Positions 16,899-25,060 of a stretch of 35,379 nt of DNA are shown here, one piece after another (position 1 is the first letter of the stretch; the number at the start of each line of letters is the position of its first letter). The translations under genes were made by a program, and so were the position numbers. Below the pieces are notes generated by a model that was not told the origin of the DNA, did not search any database, and was given only the letters and a program-made list of their open reading frames with translations. Origin of the DNA: Thermoguttaceae bacterium (GTDB lineage: Bacteria; Planctomycetota; Planctomycetia; Pirellulales; Thermoguttaceae). Location of the stretch: assembly GCA_017550965.1 (NCBI GenBank), contig JAFZNK010000220.1, positions 1-35,379 on the forward strand. Reading direction: 5' to 3'.

Positions 16899-16924
16899 TA
16901 TTTAACTGAAACAGAACTCAAAAA

Positions 16925-17008
16925 TGCGGGTAAGAGGACTCGAACCTCCACGGGCGTTCGCCCATCAGAACCTAAATCTGACGTGTCTGCCAATTCCACC
17001 ATACCCGC
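16925..17008 (-). tRNA. tRNA-Leu (anticodon UAG)
   Basis: The 84-nt minus-strand sequence folds as a class II tRNA. The acceptor arm is GCGGGTA / TACCCGC with discriminator A. The anticodon stem is TCAGA / TCTGA with loop TTTAGGT, giving anticodon UAG (reads CUN leucine codons). A long variable arm (TGGGCGAACGCCCGT) and a T arm with GGTTCGAGTCC follow. The 3' CCA is not encoded; the next bases are T. A CCA-adding enzyme gene lies at 19738. Confidence 0.95.
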
Positions 17009-17141
17009 GCGATACGTCGTCGGAACGTTTAAAACCAACGCCTCCTAATGTTAGCGCCAATATCAAAATCATCAAGAGGAAAAACTTAAAATCAGTTTAA
17101 AACCAGATTGCAAAAATCGACGTTTCGAGCGACCAGACGCG

Positions 17142-17930
17142 TCAATTTTGCTTTAGCAAAATGACAATTAGGGCAATCAACAGCGCCAGACTTAAAGCAA
17201 TTAAACCGCAAATAAGAAAAGTAGAAGTTGACGCCTTTTTCTTTCGGCGAATAAGACGTTCCTGGCGCTCTTCGTTTGTTTCCGTCGCCTGTTCCCGATA
17301 ACGCTTGTCCTCAATCGAAAGCTCGTCGCTCGGCGGAGTCGGCCTTTCAAACGCCTCTTTAATCTCTGGAAAGACGTCTTGCGCTTCTTTCCACGCATTC
17401 CACCCCTGCCGCCAAACAAGCGTCTTTGGCGCGACTCGACGCTGACTAATCCAGGATTGAACGACCTCGAGCGTAGCGGGACCGTATTCTTGCCCTCGAA
17501 CATTAACCATCCAGAGAGCGTTTGCGTCTCCCTCGGACGTTTCAGAAGACAAACGCGTTTCTTCTTCTCTCTTCTCTTCTCTTCCCGACGCGCTTGCCGA
17601 GGCGACCTGACGAATAATATCTCCAAGAGGAGGTTCCGTTTGAGTTGAAACGCCGAGTTCGTTTTTTGAAACGACAACGTTGGGATTCTCTTGGACTCCG
17701 CCAGTGTTTTCCGCCGCCGGAGCGCTTGAAACGACGTTTTCAGAATCGATTTTAGGGCGCGCTTCAGCCGTGCGACTTACGCCAGGAACAAACTTTTCGC
17801 CTGACAGGCGCATACTCTCGGTAGGAATGAGCATCCGAACTTGACATTTTGGACAAAAACCGATTTCTCCAGCCAACTCGGCCCGCACATTTAAACTGTG
17901 TCCGTTTGGACAAAAAAATCGAATTCCCAT
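17142..17930 (-). CDS. Zinc-ribbon/GYF_2 domain membrane protein
   Basis: This 262-residue protein has three parts. The N-terminus is a short zinc ribbon (C7, H11, C26, C29). A GYF_2 (DUF4339) domain spans about 143-190 (WMVNVRGQEYGPATLEVVQS, then LVWRQGWNAWKEA). One membrane helix lies at about 237-258 with only a few residues after it, so the bulk is cytoplasmic. The region 40-140 is low complexity. GYF_2 domains are thought to mediate protein contacts; the family is common in planctomycetes and its function is unknown. GAGGAAG lies just before the ATG. Confidence 0.87.
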   Translation of the reverse strand: MGIRFFCPNGHSLNVRAELAGEIGFCPKCQVRMLIPTESMRLSGEKFVPGVSRTAEARPKIDSENVVSSAPAAENTGGVQENPNVVVSKNELGVSTQTEPPLGDIIRQVASASASGREEKREEETRLSSETSEGDANALWMVNVRGQEYGPATLEVVQSWISQRRVAPKTLVWRQGWNAWKEAQDVFPEIKEAFERPTPPSDELSIEDKRYREQATETNEERQERLIRRKKKASTSTFLICGLIALSLALLIALIVILLKQN

Positions 17931-18156
17931 TTCTTCCTCGCATTAACACTTAACGATCGGCGCATGAAGAACGTTCTAACATATTCATTCCCCACAAGTT
18001 TATTATACCCAGAATAAACTGAAATTGAATTACAAAAGGAAAAAAATAGCGTGTTCAGAGGGGCGCGCGTTAAATTATTCGGCACAATCCTAAATATTTT
18101 GGGACAGTCGTGTTTCTCGCTATTTGGGGATACTTCGAACAATTAGCGTTAAAAAA
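17931..18156. other. Intergenic region between GYF_2 gene and oxidoreductase terminator
   Basis: On the minus strand a perfect TATAAT (18002-18007) with a weak -35 (TTCAAT, 16-nt spacer) would start the GYF_2 transcript near 17995. The rest shows no gene or repeat. Confidence 0.45.
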
Positions 18157-18195
18157 ACGCCAATTCTGCTCATTGAATCTGACCAGAATTGGCGT
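18157..18195 (-). terminator. Terminator of the Gfo/Idh/MocA gene
   Basis: A perfect 12-bp stem (ACGCCAATTCTG / CAGAATTGGCGT) with a 15-nt loop runs into seven T on the minus strand. Confidence 0.92.
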
Positions 18196-18241
18196 CGCGC
18201 AACAATATCGTTAAAACGGATCAAACGATCTCTTTGAAAAC

Positions 18242-19408
18242 TCAGTCGATCTTAACCCAGCGTTCTTCCTTCGCGCTTTGAATGACAGCGTCGCATACTT
18301 TTTGGGTTCGAGCGGCGTCGGCAATAGTCGGAACTGGATACACGGGCGTTCCGCCAGCCATTTGAATCAGGAAATCGGCAAGTTGATTGATGAAGTAGTG
18401 CTCGTAACCAATAACGGTTCCAGGAACCCAATAATGGTCCATATAAGGATGTTCCTTATTGGTAACCAGGATCTTTTGCCAACCGGTCAAATGATCTTCC
18501 TCAACTTTCTGCCCCGTTTGAGGATCGCCATAACGGAAGAATTGCAAATATTCAGGTTCTTCCAAATTGAAATAACAAGCTCCGTTCGAGCCGTTCATTT
18601 CCATAGTGTTGAAGTTCTTTCGGCCGCGAGCGTAACGCGTGCTTTCGAACGTTCCAATCGAACCGTTTTTAAACACGGCTAGGAACATGCACGCGTCGTC
18701 GATCGTAATAGGAGTAACTTCGCCCGTTTCAACGTTTTTACGTTCTTTAATAAAGATTTCCGTATGCGCGCATACCTTTTCAATAGGTCCGTTTAACCAC
18801 TCGGCGGTATCGATCGAGTGCGCGAGCAAGTCGCCTGTTACTCCGCTTCCCGCAACTTTGCCGTCGAGACGCCACAGAGAGGCGCCGCCAACGGGAACTT
18901 TTTCGCTGATCGTATAATCTTGATTGTACGTCGCGCGATAATGGAACGGACGACCAATACGATTCTCGTCAACCAGTTGCTTGAAAAGGGCCACGGAAGG
19001 ATTGCGACGATAACAAAAAGAAACGACGGAGGGAACGCCGGCTTTTTCCACGGCGGCGACCATTTCCGCCGCTTCTTGTGAATTCATAGCAAGAGGTTTT
19101 TCACAAATAACAGCCTTCCCAGCTTCGGCTGCGGCAACGACCATATCCTTGTGGAGATGATTAGGGGTGACGACGTCAATAATATCGATATCGTCGCGTT
19201 CAACGATTTTTCTCCAATCAGTTTCAATCGACTCATATCCCCAAATCGTTTGGAACTTCTTAGCGTTCTCAGGATTTCGGCTGTAACAACATTTCAGAAC
19301 GGTTTTATAAGGCAATTCAAAGAAATGCCCAACCTGATTGAACGCGTTAGAGTGCGTTCGTCCCATAAAACCAGTCCCTAACATACCAACATTTAAAGTT
19401 TTCATCAT
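18242..19408 (-). CDS. Gfo/Idh/MocA family NAD(P)-dependent oxidoreductase
   Basis: The protein has 388 residues from ATG 19408, which has GGAGAGG 8 nt upstream; the open frame to 19513 is rejected. The N-terminal Rossmann domain has GMLGTGFMGRTH (GxGxxG), then VTPNHLHKDM, and the family signature EKPLAMN with the active-site Lys. The C-terminal part is the usual alpha/beta domain that binds the sugar (HSIDTAEWLNGP, FESTRYARGRKN). These enzymes oxidise or reduce sugars, inositols or related polyols; the substrate cannot be read from sequence. The gene stands alone, with no sugar transporter or sulfatase beside it, and ends at a strong terminator. There is no signal peptide. Confidence 0.93.
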   Translation of the reverse strand: MMKTLNVGMLGTGFMGRTHSNAFNQVGHFFELPYKTVLKCCYSRNPENAKKFQTIWGYESIETDWRKIVERDDIDIIDVVTPNHLHKDMVVAAAEAGKAVICEKPLAMNSQEAAEMVAAVEKAGVPSVVSFCYRRNPSVALFKQLVDENRIGRPFHYRATYNQDYTISEKVPVGGASLWRLDGKVAGSGVTGDLLAHSIDTAEWLNGPIEKVCAHTEIFIKERKNVETGEVTPITIDDACMFLAVFKNGSIGTFESTRYARGRKNFNTMEMNGSNGACYFNLEEPEYLQFFRYGDPQTGQKVEEDHLTGWQKILVTNKEHPYMDHYWVPGTVIGYEHYFINQLADFLIQMAGGTPVYPVPTIADAARTQKVCDAVIQSAKEERWVKID

Positions 19409-19737
19409 TTGAACAACCTCTCCAAAGCGTTGCATTATCAACAATAGCGCAATTCTAACGACGCCGACTATAAAGAAAACCGGGTTGACGTCTTCGACGT
19501 CGGCTTTCGTCAAAGATACCTAAATTTGCCGATAAATTCAAGTTTTTTCATGAAAAAAAATAAAAAGAAGGAAAAATGAACTGTTCCAGCCGCGTTTTCT
19601 GATTCTTAGAGGACTTATTCCAAAAAGCGAAAGCAGATGTATAATGCCCTAAAAAGCAAGATCATAGACATTAAGTGATTCTGCGCTTTCTTTACAAGAA
19701 CGCGCGACTGTCGTTGAGAGTGTGTTAGAGTTTTACA
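19409..19737. other. Divergent intergenic region
   Basis: It holds the plus-strand -10 at 19640-19645. On the minus strand TTTTCT-N16-TAGAAT (19452-19479) is a weak candidate promoter for the oxidoreductase. No gene is supported. Confidence 0.45.
19618..19645 (+). promoter_or_regulatory. Probable promoter of the CCA-adding enzyme gene
   Basis: A perfect TATAAT (19640-19645) has a weak -35 TTCCAA (19618-19623), 16-nt spacer. The leader would be about 85 nt. Confidence 0.45.
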
Positions 19738-21165
19738 ATGGCGTTCCCAATCCCGCAGCATGTTCTTAAAATCATTGAGCTTCTGGAACAAAACGGAGCG
19801 ACGGAAGTTCTCCTTGTTGGAGGTTTTGTTCGAGACGCCTTTTTAAACATTCACTCCAAAGACTACGACGTTGAAGTCTACGGACTTAGTTATTCACAAA
19901 TTCGCCAGATACTCAGTCCGCATTTTAGGGTGGATATCGTTGGGCAAGCGTTTGGGGTTCTCAAAGTCGGTCGCGACGTCGACGTGGCGTTGCCACGGCG
20001 AGAATCTAAAAACGGACTGGGGCACAAGGGATTCGACGTTGAATCGGCGTCGACGTTAACGCCTCAGGAAGCTTTTGCGAGACGCGATTTCACGATTAAC
20101 GCTATCGGCATGCGTCGCGACTGTTCTTTCTGCGATCCCTTCGACGGAATTGGCGATCTTAAACGCAAGTTGTTAAGGGCGACCAGTCCCGCGTTTAAAG
20201 ACGATCCTCTTCGCGTCTTGCGCGGTATGCAATTTGCGGCGCGTTTTGGTTTTTCGACAGATTCTCAAACCCTGCAATACTGTCGCGAGGTCCTTCCTGA
20301 ATATCCGACTCTTTCCAAAGAACGCGTCTATGAAGAGTGGAGAAAATGGGCGGTCAAAGGAAAATACCCCGAAATCGGTCTTACGTTTCTTTACGACAGC
20401 GGCTGGGTCGCCGTTTTCCCGGAAATTGCGGCGCTGATCAACTGTCCTCAAAATCCGGACTGGCATCCGGAGGGAGACGTATGGACTCATACGTTGGCCG
20501 TTTGCAGTCAAGCGGCCAAGATCGTGCGTGCGTTCAAACCAGAACTAACGGAAGAAGAGAAACTCTATGTTATGTTTGCCGCTTTAGCTCACGATTTTGG
20601 CAAGCCTGCGACAACGCGACTTGACGAGAACGGAACGTTGCGTTCACTGAAACACGATAAAGTCGGAGCGCCTATCGCGCGAGTTTTTTTTGAGAAGATG
20701 AGGGCTCCGACCCGCGTCTCGCAAACTGTTGAGAAACTCGTCAACGAGCACATGACCGATATCGTCGCTCCCAGCGTTCGAGCAATTCAACGTTTAGCCA
20801 ATCGACTCGCCCCGGCAAATATCAAATTATGGGCGTTACTTCGTCAGGCGGACGCGATGGGCTGCGGATCGCCTGAGCGTCATCTTTCTCCCCAAATTGA
20901 TCTAAGCGCGCTTTCTGGAGAACCGGTTGCAAAAAAAATAAAGTTTCAAATAGATTTTTGGCTTGAAGCCGCAGAGCGTATTCAGCTTAAAGAATCGGCG
21001 CCGCGTCCCCTTGTCAACGGACGCGATCTTATTCCCCTGGGCGTAAAATCCGGGCCGCAAATGGGCAAAATTCTCAAACTTGCGTTTGAAGCGCAACTTG
21101 ACGACTGTTTTTCCACGCGCGAAGACGGCGTTGAATATATTCGTCGCGCCGGTTGGCTCGAATAG
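19738..21165 (+). CDS. cca: CCA tRNA nucleotidyltransferase with HD domain
   Basis: This enzyme adds or repairs the 3' CCA of tRNAs using CTP and ATP. The protein has 475 residues. The class II nucleotidyltransferase head shows GGFVRD (28-33), the catalytic DYDVEVYG (42-49), RRDFTINAIG (115-124) and the DDPLRVLRG template-arm region (155-163). An HD domain follows (H251, H285-D286 in ALAHDFGKP), as in E. coli-type Cca, where it gives phosphatase and phosphodiesterase activity. A poly(A) polymerase of the same fold cannot be fully excluded, but the tRNA gene nearby lacks an encoded CCA, so the activity is needed. Only a weak ribosome site precedes the ATG. Confidence 0.9.
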   Translation: MAFPIPQHVLKIIELLEQNGATEVLLVGGFVRDAFLNIHSKDYDVEVYGLSYSQIRQILSPHFRVDIVGQAFGVLKVGRDVDVALPRRESKNGLGHKGFDVESASTLTPQEAFARRDFTINAIGMRRDCSFCDPFDGIGDLKRKLLRATSPAFKDDPLRVLRGMQFAARFGFSTDSQTLQYCREVLPEYPTLSKERVYEEWRKWAVKGKYPEIGLTFLYDSGWVAVFPEIAALINCPQNPDWHPEGDVWTHTLAVCSQAAKIVRAFKPELTEEEKLYVMFAALAHDFGKPATTRLDENGTLRSLKHDKVGAPIARVFFEKMRAPTRVSQTVEKLVNEHMTDIVAPSVRAIQRLANRLAPANIKLWALLRQADAMGCGSPERHLSPQIDLSALSGEPVAKKIKFQIDFWLEAAERIQLKESAPRPLVNGRDLIPLGVKSGPQMGKILKLAFEAQLDDCFSTREDGVEYIRRAGWLE

Positions 21166-21235
21166 CCCCCGATCCTTTTCGTTTGAACGAACGATTCTTT
21201 CTCAAAAAGCTTTTTAATAAAATCGTTGAAACAGT

Positions 21236-21264
21236 TTGATTATCGACGCCGTTTGCACTATAAT
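21236..21264 (+). promoter_or_regulatory. Sigma70-type promoter of the Ser/Thr kinase gene
   Basis: TTGATT (21236-21241) and a perfect TATAAT (21259-21264) with exactly 17 nt between. The start point would be near 21271. Confidence 0.75.
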
Positions 21265-21299
21265 CGTGAGAAAGGGCGGAAGTTTAATCACTCGTTTCA

Positions 21300-23198
21300 A
21301 TGAACCTTAGTTTGAAGCCGCGTTTTCCCATGTCAACGATTACAACTGACGAATTTCTCGATCTTTTGAAGCGTAGCGGTCTTCTTGAAGATAAGACGTA
21401 CGAAGACGCTTTAGCGGAAATTAAACGCGACGCTCCTAACGAATTCTGCGACGCAAGCCATCTGGCCTCCGAATACGTCAAACGCAATTTGCTTACAACG
21501 TGGCACGTTCGGCAGCTAATGAAGCGTAAATACAAGGGATTCTATCTTCGTCAGTACAGAATCTTGGGACATCTCGGCTCTGGCGGCATGAGTTCCGTTT
21601 ATCTCGGCGAACATACGGTAATGAAACGCCGAGTGGCCATTAAGGTTCTTCCCAAACGAAGACTCAATCCGACTTATCTGGATCGCTTTGCAAGAGAGGC
21701 GCAAGCGATTGCCTCGCTCGATTCCCAACATGTCGTTCGCGCGTACGACGTCGACCGTTTTGAAGACGTCCACTACATCGTCATGGAGTATTTCGAAGGG
21801 CAAAATCTGCGTCAACTCGTCGAAAAAGAGGGGCCGTTGGATTACGAAGACGCCGCCAATTATATTCGTCAAGCGGCGTTAGGGCTTGCCGACGCGCATC
21901 GATGCGGAGTCGTACATCGCGACGTCAAACCGGACAACATCGTCGTCGACGAAAAAGGTTTCGTAAAAATCCTTGATCTTGGCTTGGCGTTGTTAGACGA
22001 GGGGGCGTTCGCGCTTCAGGGCACGACGTTTGACGAAGACAAGATTTTGGGAACTGCGGACTATCTCGCGCCGGAACAAGCGCTTGACAGTCATAACGTC
22101 GACGCGCGCGCCGACGTCTACGGTCTGGGCGCCACGCTGTATTTTTGTTTGGTGGGAAAACCGCCCTTTCCGTTCGGCTCTATTTCGCAACGCCTCCTGG
22201 CTCATCAACGCAAAGAACCGGCGAGTATTTTTAACGAACGTCCCGACGCGCCTGCGGACCTAGTTGAAATCTGTTCCAATATGATGGCGAAAAAGCCTGA
22301 GAATCGAATTCAGTCGGCTGAACAAGTGGCTGAAATCATGAAGCATTGGCTTGTTCGGCATGGATTTGCTCAGCCCAGCGATTTTGCGTCTGAAGACGGC
22401 GACGATCTGGAAGGACTTCAACAAATCAACGTTGAGCAAAATTTCCTTGCGGCAAACGAAAGAGCCACCGAAATCGGTTCCGAAAGAATCGAATCTTCTT
22501 TCCGGCTATCCGACGACGAACTCAACGGGCTTGTCTCTAAAAAGAGCGAAGATTCTGTCGATCTCTACGACGCGGCTGAAAGCGGAACGTCTATGTCGCG
22601 TATCAAATCGTCTCCAAGCGGCAAACTTCTTCCTAAGAGCGGCAACCTGATGCTTTCTCAGAAAACCTCTTTGGAAGAACCGCTGGACCCTTTGGAACTG
22701 GCTCTTAGCGAAATTGCGGACACTACCAAAATTAAACTTGCAAGCGCCAATCAGCAGAATTCGCCTTCCGCGTCCGGCGTTTCGGAAGTTAAAGCTGGAC
22801 AATCGGCGCAAATAATCAACTTAACGCAATTCAAACAGTCGTCGGATCAGCCGACAGTTCCGCCCCATCTTTCGCCAATCGGTTCCGAATCCAACAACCC
22901 TAATTCAAGCCAGACGGTTCGATTTGCCCCCAATGAAACAAACGCCGTCAATCAACCCGCCAGACCCGTCTTGAACGAGCCCCCTCGACAAACGGCAAAC
23001 GTTGCGCCTTCGTCTTTTGGAAACGCGCCATATAACGCTCAAAACGCCAGTACTCCAGTGCAAAACGATATGCGGAATCCGTTTGGCGATTGGTATAAGG
23101 AAGTCCCGATCTGGTTTTGGACCGTCGCGTTTGGGGGTTATGCCGTCGCGATTTTCCTGGCGGGTATTCTTTTCACGTTGTTGCTTAACCTCAATTAG
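21300..23198 (+). CDS. Tail-anchored Ser/Thr protein kinase
   Basis: This 632-residue protein is a Hanks-type kinase. The kinase domain spans about 86-350: Gly loop GSGGMSSV (93-100), K115 in VAIKVL, HRDVKPDN (206-213) and the metal-binding motif as D226-L-G (DLG instead of DFG, frequent in bacteria), then APE (257-259). Residues 1-80 form a helical region before the kinase. A low-complexity region rich in Ser, Asn and Pro follows, then one membrane helix at the extreme C-terminus (about 605-630), so the kinase faces the cytoplasm. No extracellular sensor domain exists. ATG 21330 (MSTITTDEF) is an alternative start; neither has a good ribosome site. Confidence 0.92.
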   Translation: MNLSLKPRFPMSTITTDEFLDLLKRSGLLEDKTYEDALAEIKRDAPNEFCDASHLASEYVKRNLLTTWHVRQLMKRKYKGFYLRQYRILGHLGSGGMSSVYLGEHTVMKRRVAIKVLPKRRLNPTYLDRFAREAQAIASLDSQHVVRAYDVDRFEDVHYIVMEYFEGQNLRQLVEKEGPLDYEDAANYIRQAALGLADAHRCGVVHRDVKPDNIVVDEKGFVKILDLGLALLDEGAFALQGTTFDEDKILGTADYLAPEQALDSHNVDARADVYGLGATLYFCLVGKPPFPFGSISQRLLAHQRKEPASIFNERPDAPADLVEICSNMMAKKPENRIQSAEQVAEIMKHWLVRHGFAQPSDFASEDGDDLEGLQQINVEQNFLAANERATEIGSERIESSFRLSDDELNGLVSKKSEDSVDLYDAAESGTSMSRIKSSPSGKLLPKSGNLMLSQKTSLEEPLDPLELALSEIADTTKIKLASANQQNSPSASGVSEVKAGQSAQIINLTQFKQSSDQPTVPPHLSPIGSESNNPNSSQTVRFAPNETNAVNQPARPVLNEPPRQTANVAPSSFGNAPYNAQNASTPVQNDMRNPFGDWYKEVPIWFWTVAFGGYAVAIFLAGILFTLLLNLN

Positions 23199-23230
23199 TC
23201 GTCCTTTTGTTTTGACCGTTCGAACATACA

Positions 23231-23266
23231 AAAAGACGCGTCTTCCCAAAGGAAAACGCGTCTTTT
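23231..23266. terminator. Bidirectional terminator between kinase and SUMF1 genes
   Basis: An 11-bp stem (AAAAGACGCGT / ACGCGTCTTTT), continued inside by TTCC/GGAA around a short loop, lies between two convergent genes. A runs on the left and T runs on the right allow use in both directions. Its core is nearly that of the hairpin at 16863-16898. Confidence 0.88.
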
Positions 23267-23312
23267 CTGATATCAAGGTCAAGAAAACGACTGGACGAAT
23301 CTGCTTTCACGA

Positions 23313-24449
23313 TCAACGAGGATTGAGTTCCTTGTATTTCGCCCAAACAGCCGGATCTGGTTCAAATAACTTCGCCTCATCAGCAGACGGAACCGCCAAA
23401 GGACGAACAACGCGGAAACCAACGTAAGGAGCTTCGGTCATCCACCAAATGCTCTGCGGGAACTGCGGGTCGTGTTCTTTCCAGCTCTTGTCGGAAACAA
23501 TACGTTTCGCGCTACGGCAATCAGCGGCTTCATGGAAGCACGAACCGCCGCGAGCAATTTCGTTGAACATACCGTAAACAGACAAGGGTTTCTTGGGAGT
23601 AACGAAAGGCGTGTCGATTTTTCCGCCTTCCCAATCCTTGTAGGCTTTTTTATCGTATTGGTCCATGACCCATTCGCAAACGTTTCCGTGCATGTCGTAC
23701 AACCCCCAGGAATTCGGCTTCTTGGTCATGACTTTGCTATACCCGTCCGGGCTGTTCGCCACGTACCAGGCGTAATCGTCAAGATCCGCTTCGTCGTCGC
23801 CAAATTCGTAAGCGGTTTCGGTTCCGCAACGGCACGCGTATTCCCATTCAATTTCGGTGGGAAGACGATAATAACGACCCGTCGTCGCCGTGAGCCACTT
23901 GCAATACATTTGCGCGGCGTAACGCGTCATACCGCTAGCTGGATACCCTTCTTTATTGCTCTTATCGTAGCTGATCGTTCCAATGCTGTACGGAGCGGTC
24001 GGAGCGGCAAGCGCGTCGGCCAGAGCGTCGCGATCAGACGTCGATTTAACGGCTCCAGACTTATGGGCGTTGGCCAAATAAATGAGAGCAAACAACGAAA
24101 ACTCTTGCCAAGTTACTTCATGTTCTTCCATCCAAAAAGGAGCGACCGTCGTTTTAAAAGCGGGAGCCTCGTCTTTTTCGCCGGAGTCGCTTCCCATCGT
24201 GAATTCGCCGCCCTTAATCGGGATCATCTTGAACTTTAGCGTTTCGCCGTCGACGTTCGTTTGCAGAGTCTCCTCATAAGCCTTCATGTCGGCTTCTGTC
24301 GCCGCTTCGGCGTCTGGATTCTCAACCGGATTAGCAAGCCAATCCGTACCGTTTTGGTAGGCGGGATTATCACTGAGATCTTGGGCAAACCCAACGGCGC
24401 TAAACGCCGCGACAACTGCGACAACCGCAATTAACTTACATTTTTTCAT
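23313..24449 (-). CDS. Secreted SUMF1/FGE-sulfatase domain protein
   Basis: This 378-residue protein has a Sec signal peptide (MKKCKLIAVV to GFA|QD). The rest is a formylglycine-generating-enzyme-type (SUMF1) domain: MIPIKGGEFTMGSDSGEKDE, EHEVTWQEFSLFA, YYRLPTEIEWEYACRCGT, MHGNVCEWVMD and ARGGSCFHEAADCRSAKR, ending GFRVVRPL. True FGE uses a Cys pair in an RGGSxxCxxxxC context. Here the spacing differs and the second Cys fits the non-catalytic RGGSW...CRSA form, so sulfatase activation is doubtful. Such domains also act as binding modules in planctomycete exported proteins. No sulfatase gene is nearby. AAGGAG stands 6 nt before the ATG. It converges on the kinase gene. Confidence 0.9.
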   Translation of the reverse strand: MKKCKLIAVVAVVAAFSAVGFAQDLSDNPAYQNGTDWLANPVENPDAEAATEADMKAYEETLQTNVDGETLKFKMIPIKGGEFTMGSDSGEKDEAPAFKTTVAPFWMEEHEVTWQEFSLFALIYLANAHKSGAVKSTSDRDALADALAAPTAPYSIGTISYDKSNKEGYPASGMTRYAAQMYCKWLTATTGRYYRLPTEIEWEYACRCGTETAYEFGDDEADLDDYAWYVANSPDGYSKVMTKKPNSWGLYDMHGNVCEWVMDQYDKKAYKDWEGGKIDTPFVTPKKPLSVYGMFNEIARGGSCFHEAADCRSAKRIVSDKSWKEHDPQFPQSIWWMTEAPYVGFRVVRPLAVPSADEAKLFEPDPAVWAKYKELNPR

Positions 24450-25060
24450 CGTTACTCCTTAAAAAACGTACTCAGACGTATGAATCCTGTATACGCGGCC
24501 AATGAGAGCGACGTCGACGTTCATACAAACGACTATCCAATTCAAATCGGCGCTCTCATTACTGGAATCGACGCGTGAGTATTCAATAAAACAGCGTCTA
24601 AAAACGCCCATGAGCCAGCGCAAACGCCTTCAACAATAGCTCGCGCTTAACCGAGGTTCGTATATTCTAACAGATTTCTCATGCACTTCAAGAGAAATCA
24701 AAAAAACGCCCTCGACTTTAATTATCACAAAGAATAACGAACTTTGAAGAGACTTGTTTTCATTAAAGATCTGGCAATCTTTAAAAAACTGAAAAACTAC
24801 CTAATTATCCATTATAATCCCTACAAAAAGCCCAAAAAAATCAAGAGTCAATTCAATACGAATAAAAAAAACTACAAACAAGAACGTTCATCTATTAGAA
24901 TGAATCAAGAACGTTGGTCGATCATTTGGCAATTGCCGTTTGTCTCTCAATCAGCTTGCGCGGGCCGTGCGCGGTTCGTCGTCGTTGGTACTGAGATTTG
25001 GTTCACAGTTGCTGAACGCGACTATTTCCTTCTACCCTCAAAACGATAGCGGAGACGGCG
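24450..25060. other. 610-bp divergent intergenic region, partly AT-rich
   Basis: The left part holds a 10-bp inverted repeat, AATGAGAGCG (24501-24510) and CGCTCTCATT (24551-24560), with a 40-nt loop. The stretch about 24690-24910 is strikingly A-rich compared with its surroundings. CTGAAA-N18-TATAAT (24789-24818) could be a plus-strand promoter for the histidine kinase. The 101-codon frame from TTG 24744 has no ribosome site and a Lys/Asn-rich product that simply reflects A-richness, so I do not call it a gene. Confidence 0.45.

Noticed and set aside
23313..24449. Calling the SUMF1-type protein a true formylglycine-generating enzyme
   Set aside because: The catalytic Cys pair spacing is not met and no sulfatase is nearby.
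24744..25049. 101-codon open frame before the FHA kinase gene
   Set aside because: It starts with TTG, has no ribosome site, and its Lys/Asn-rich first half only mirrors the A-rich DNA.
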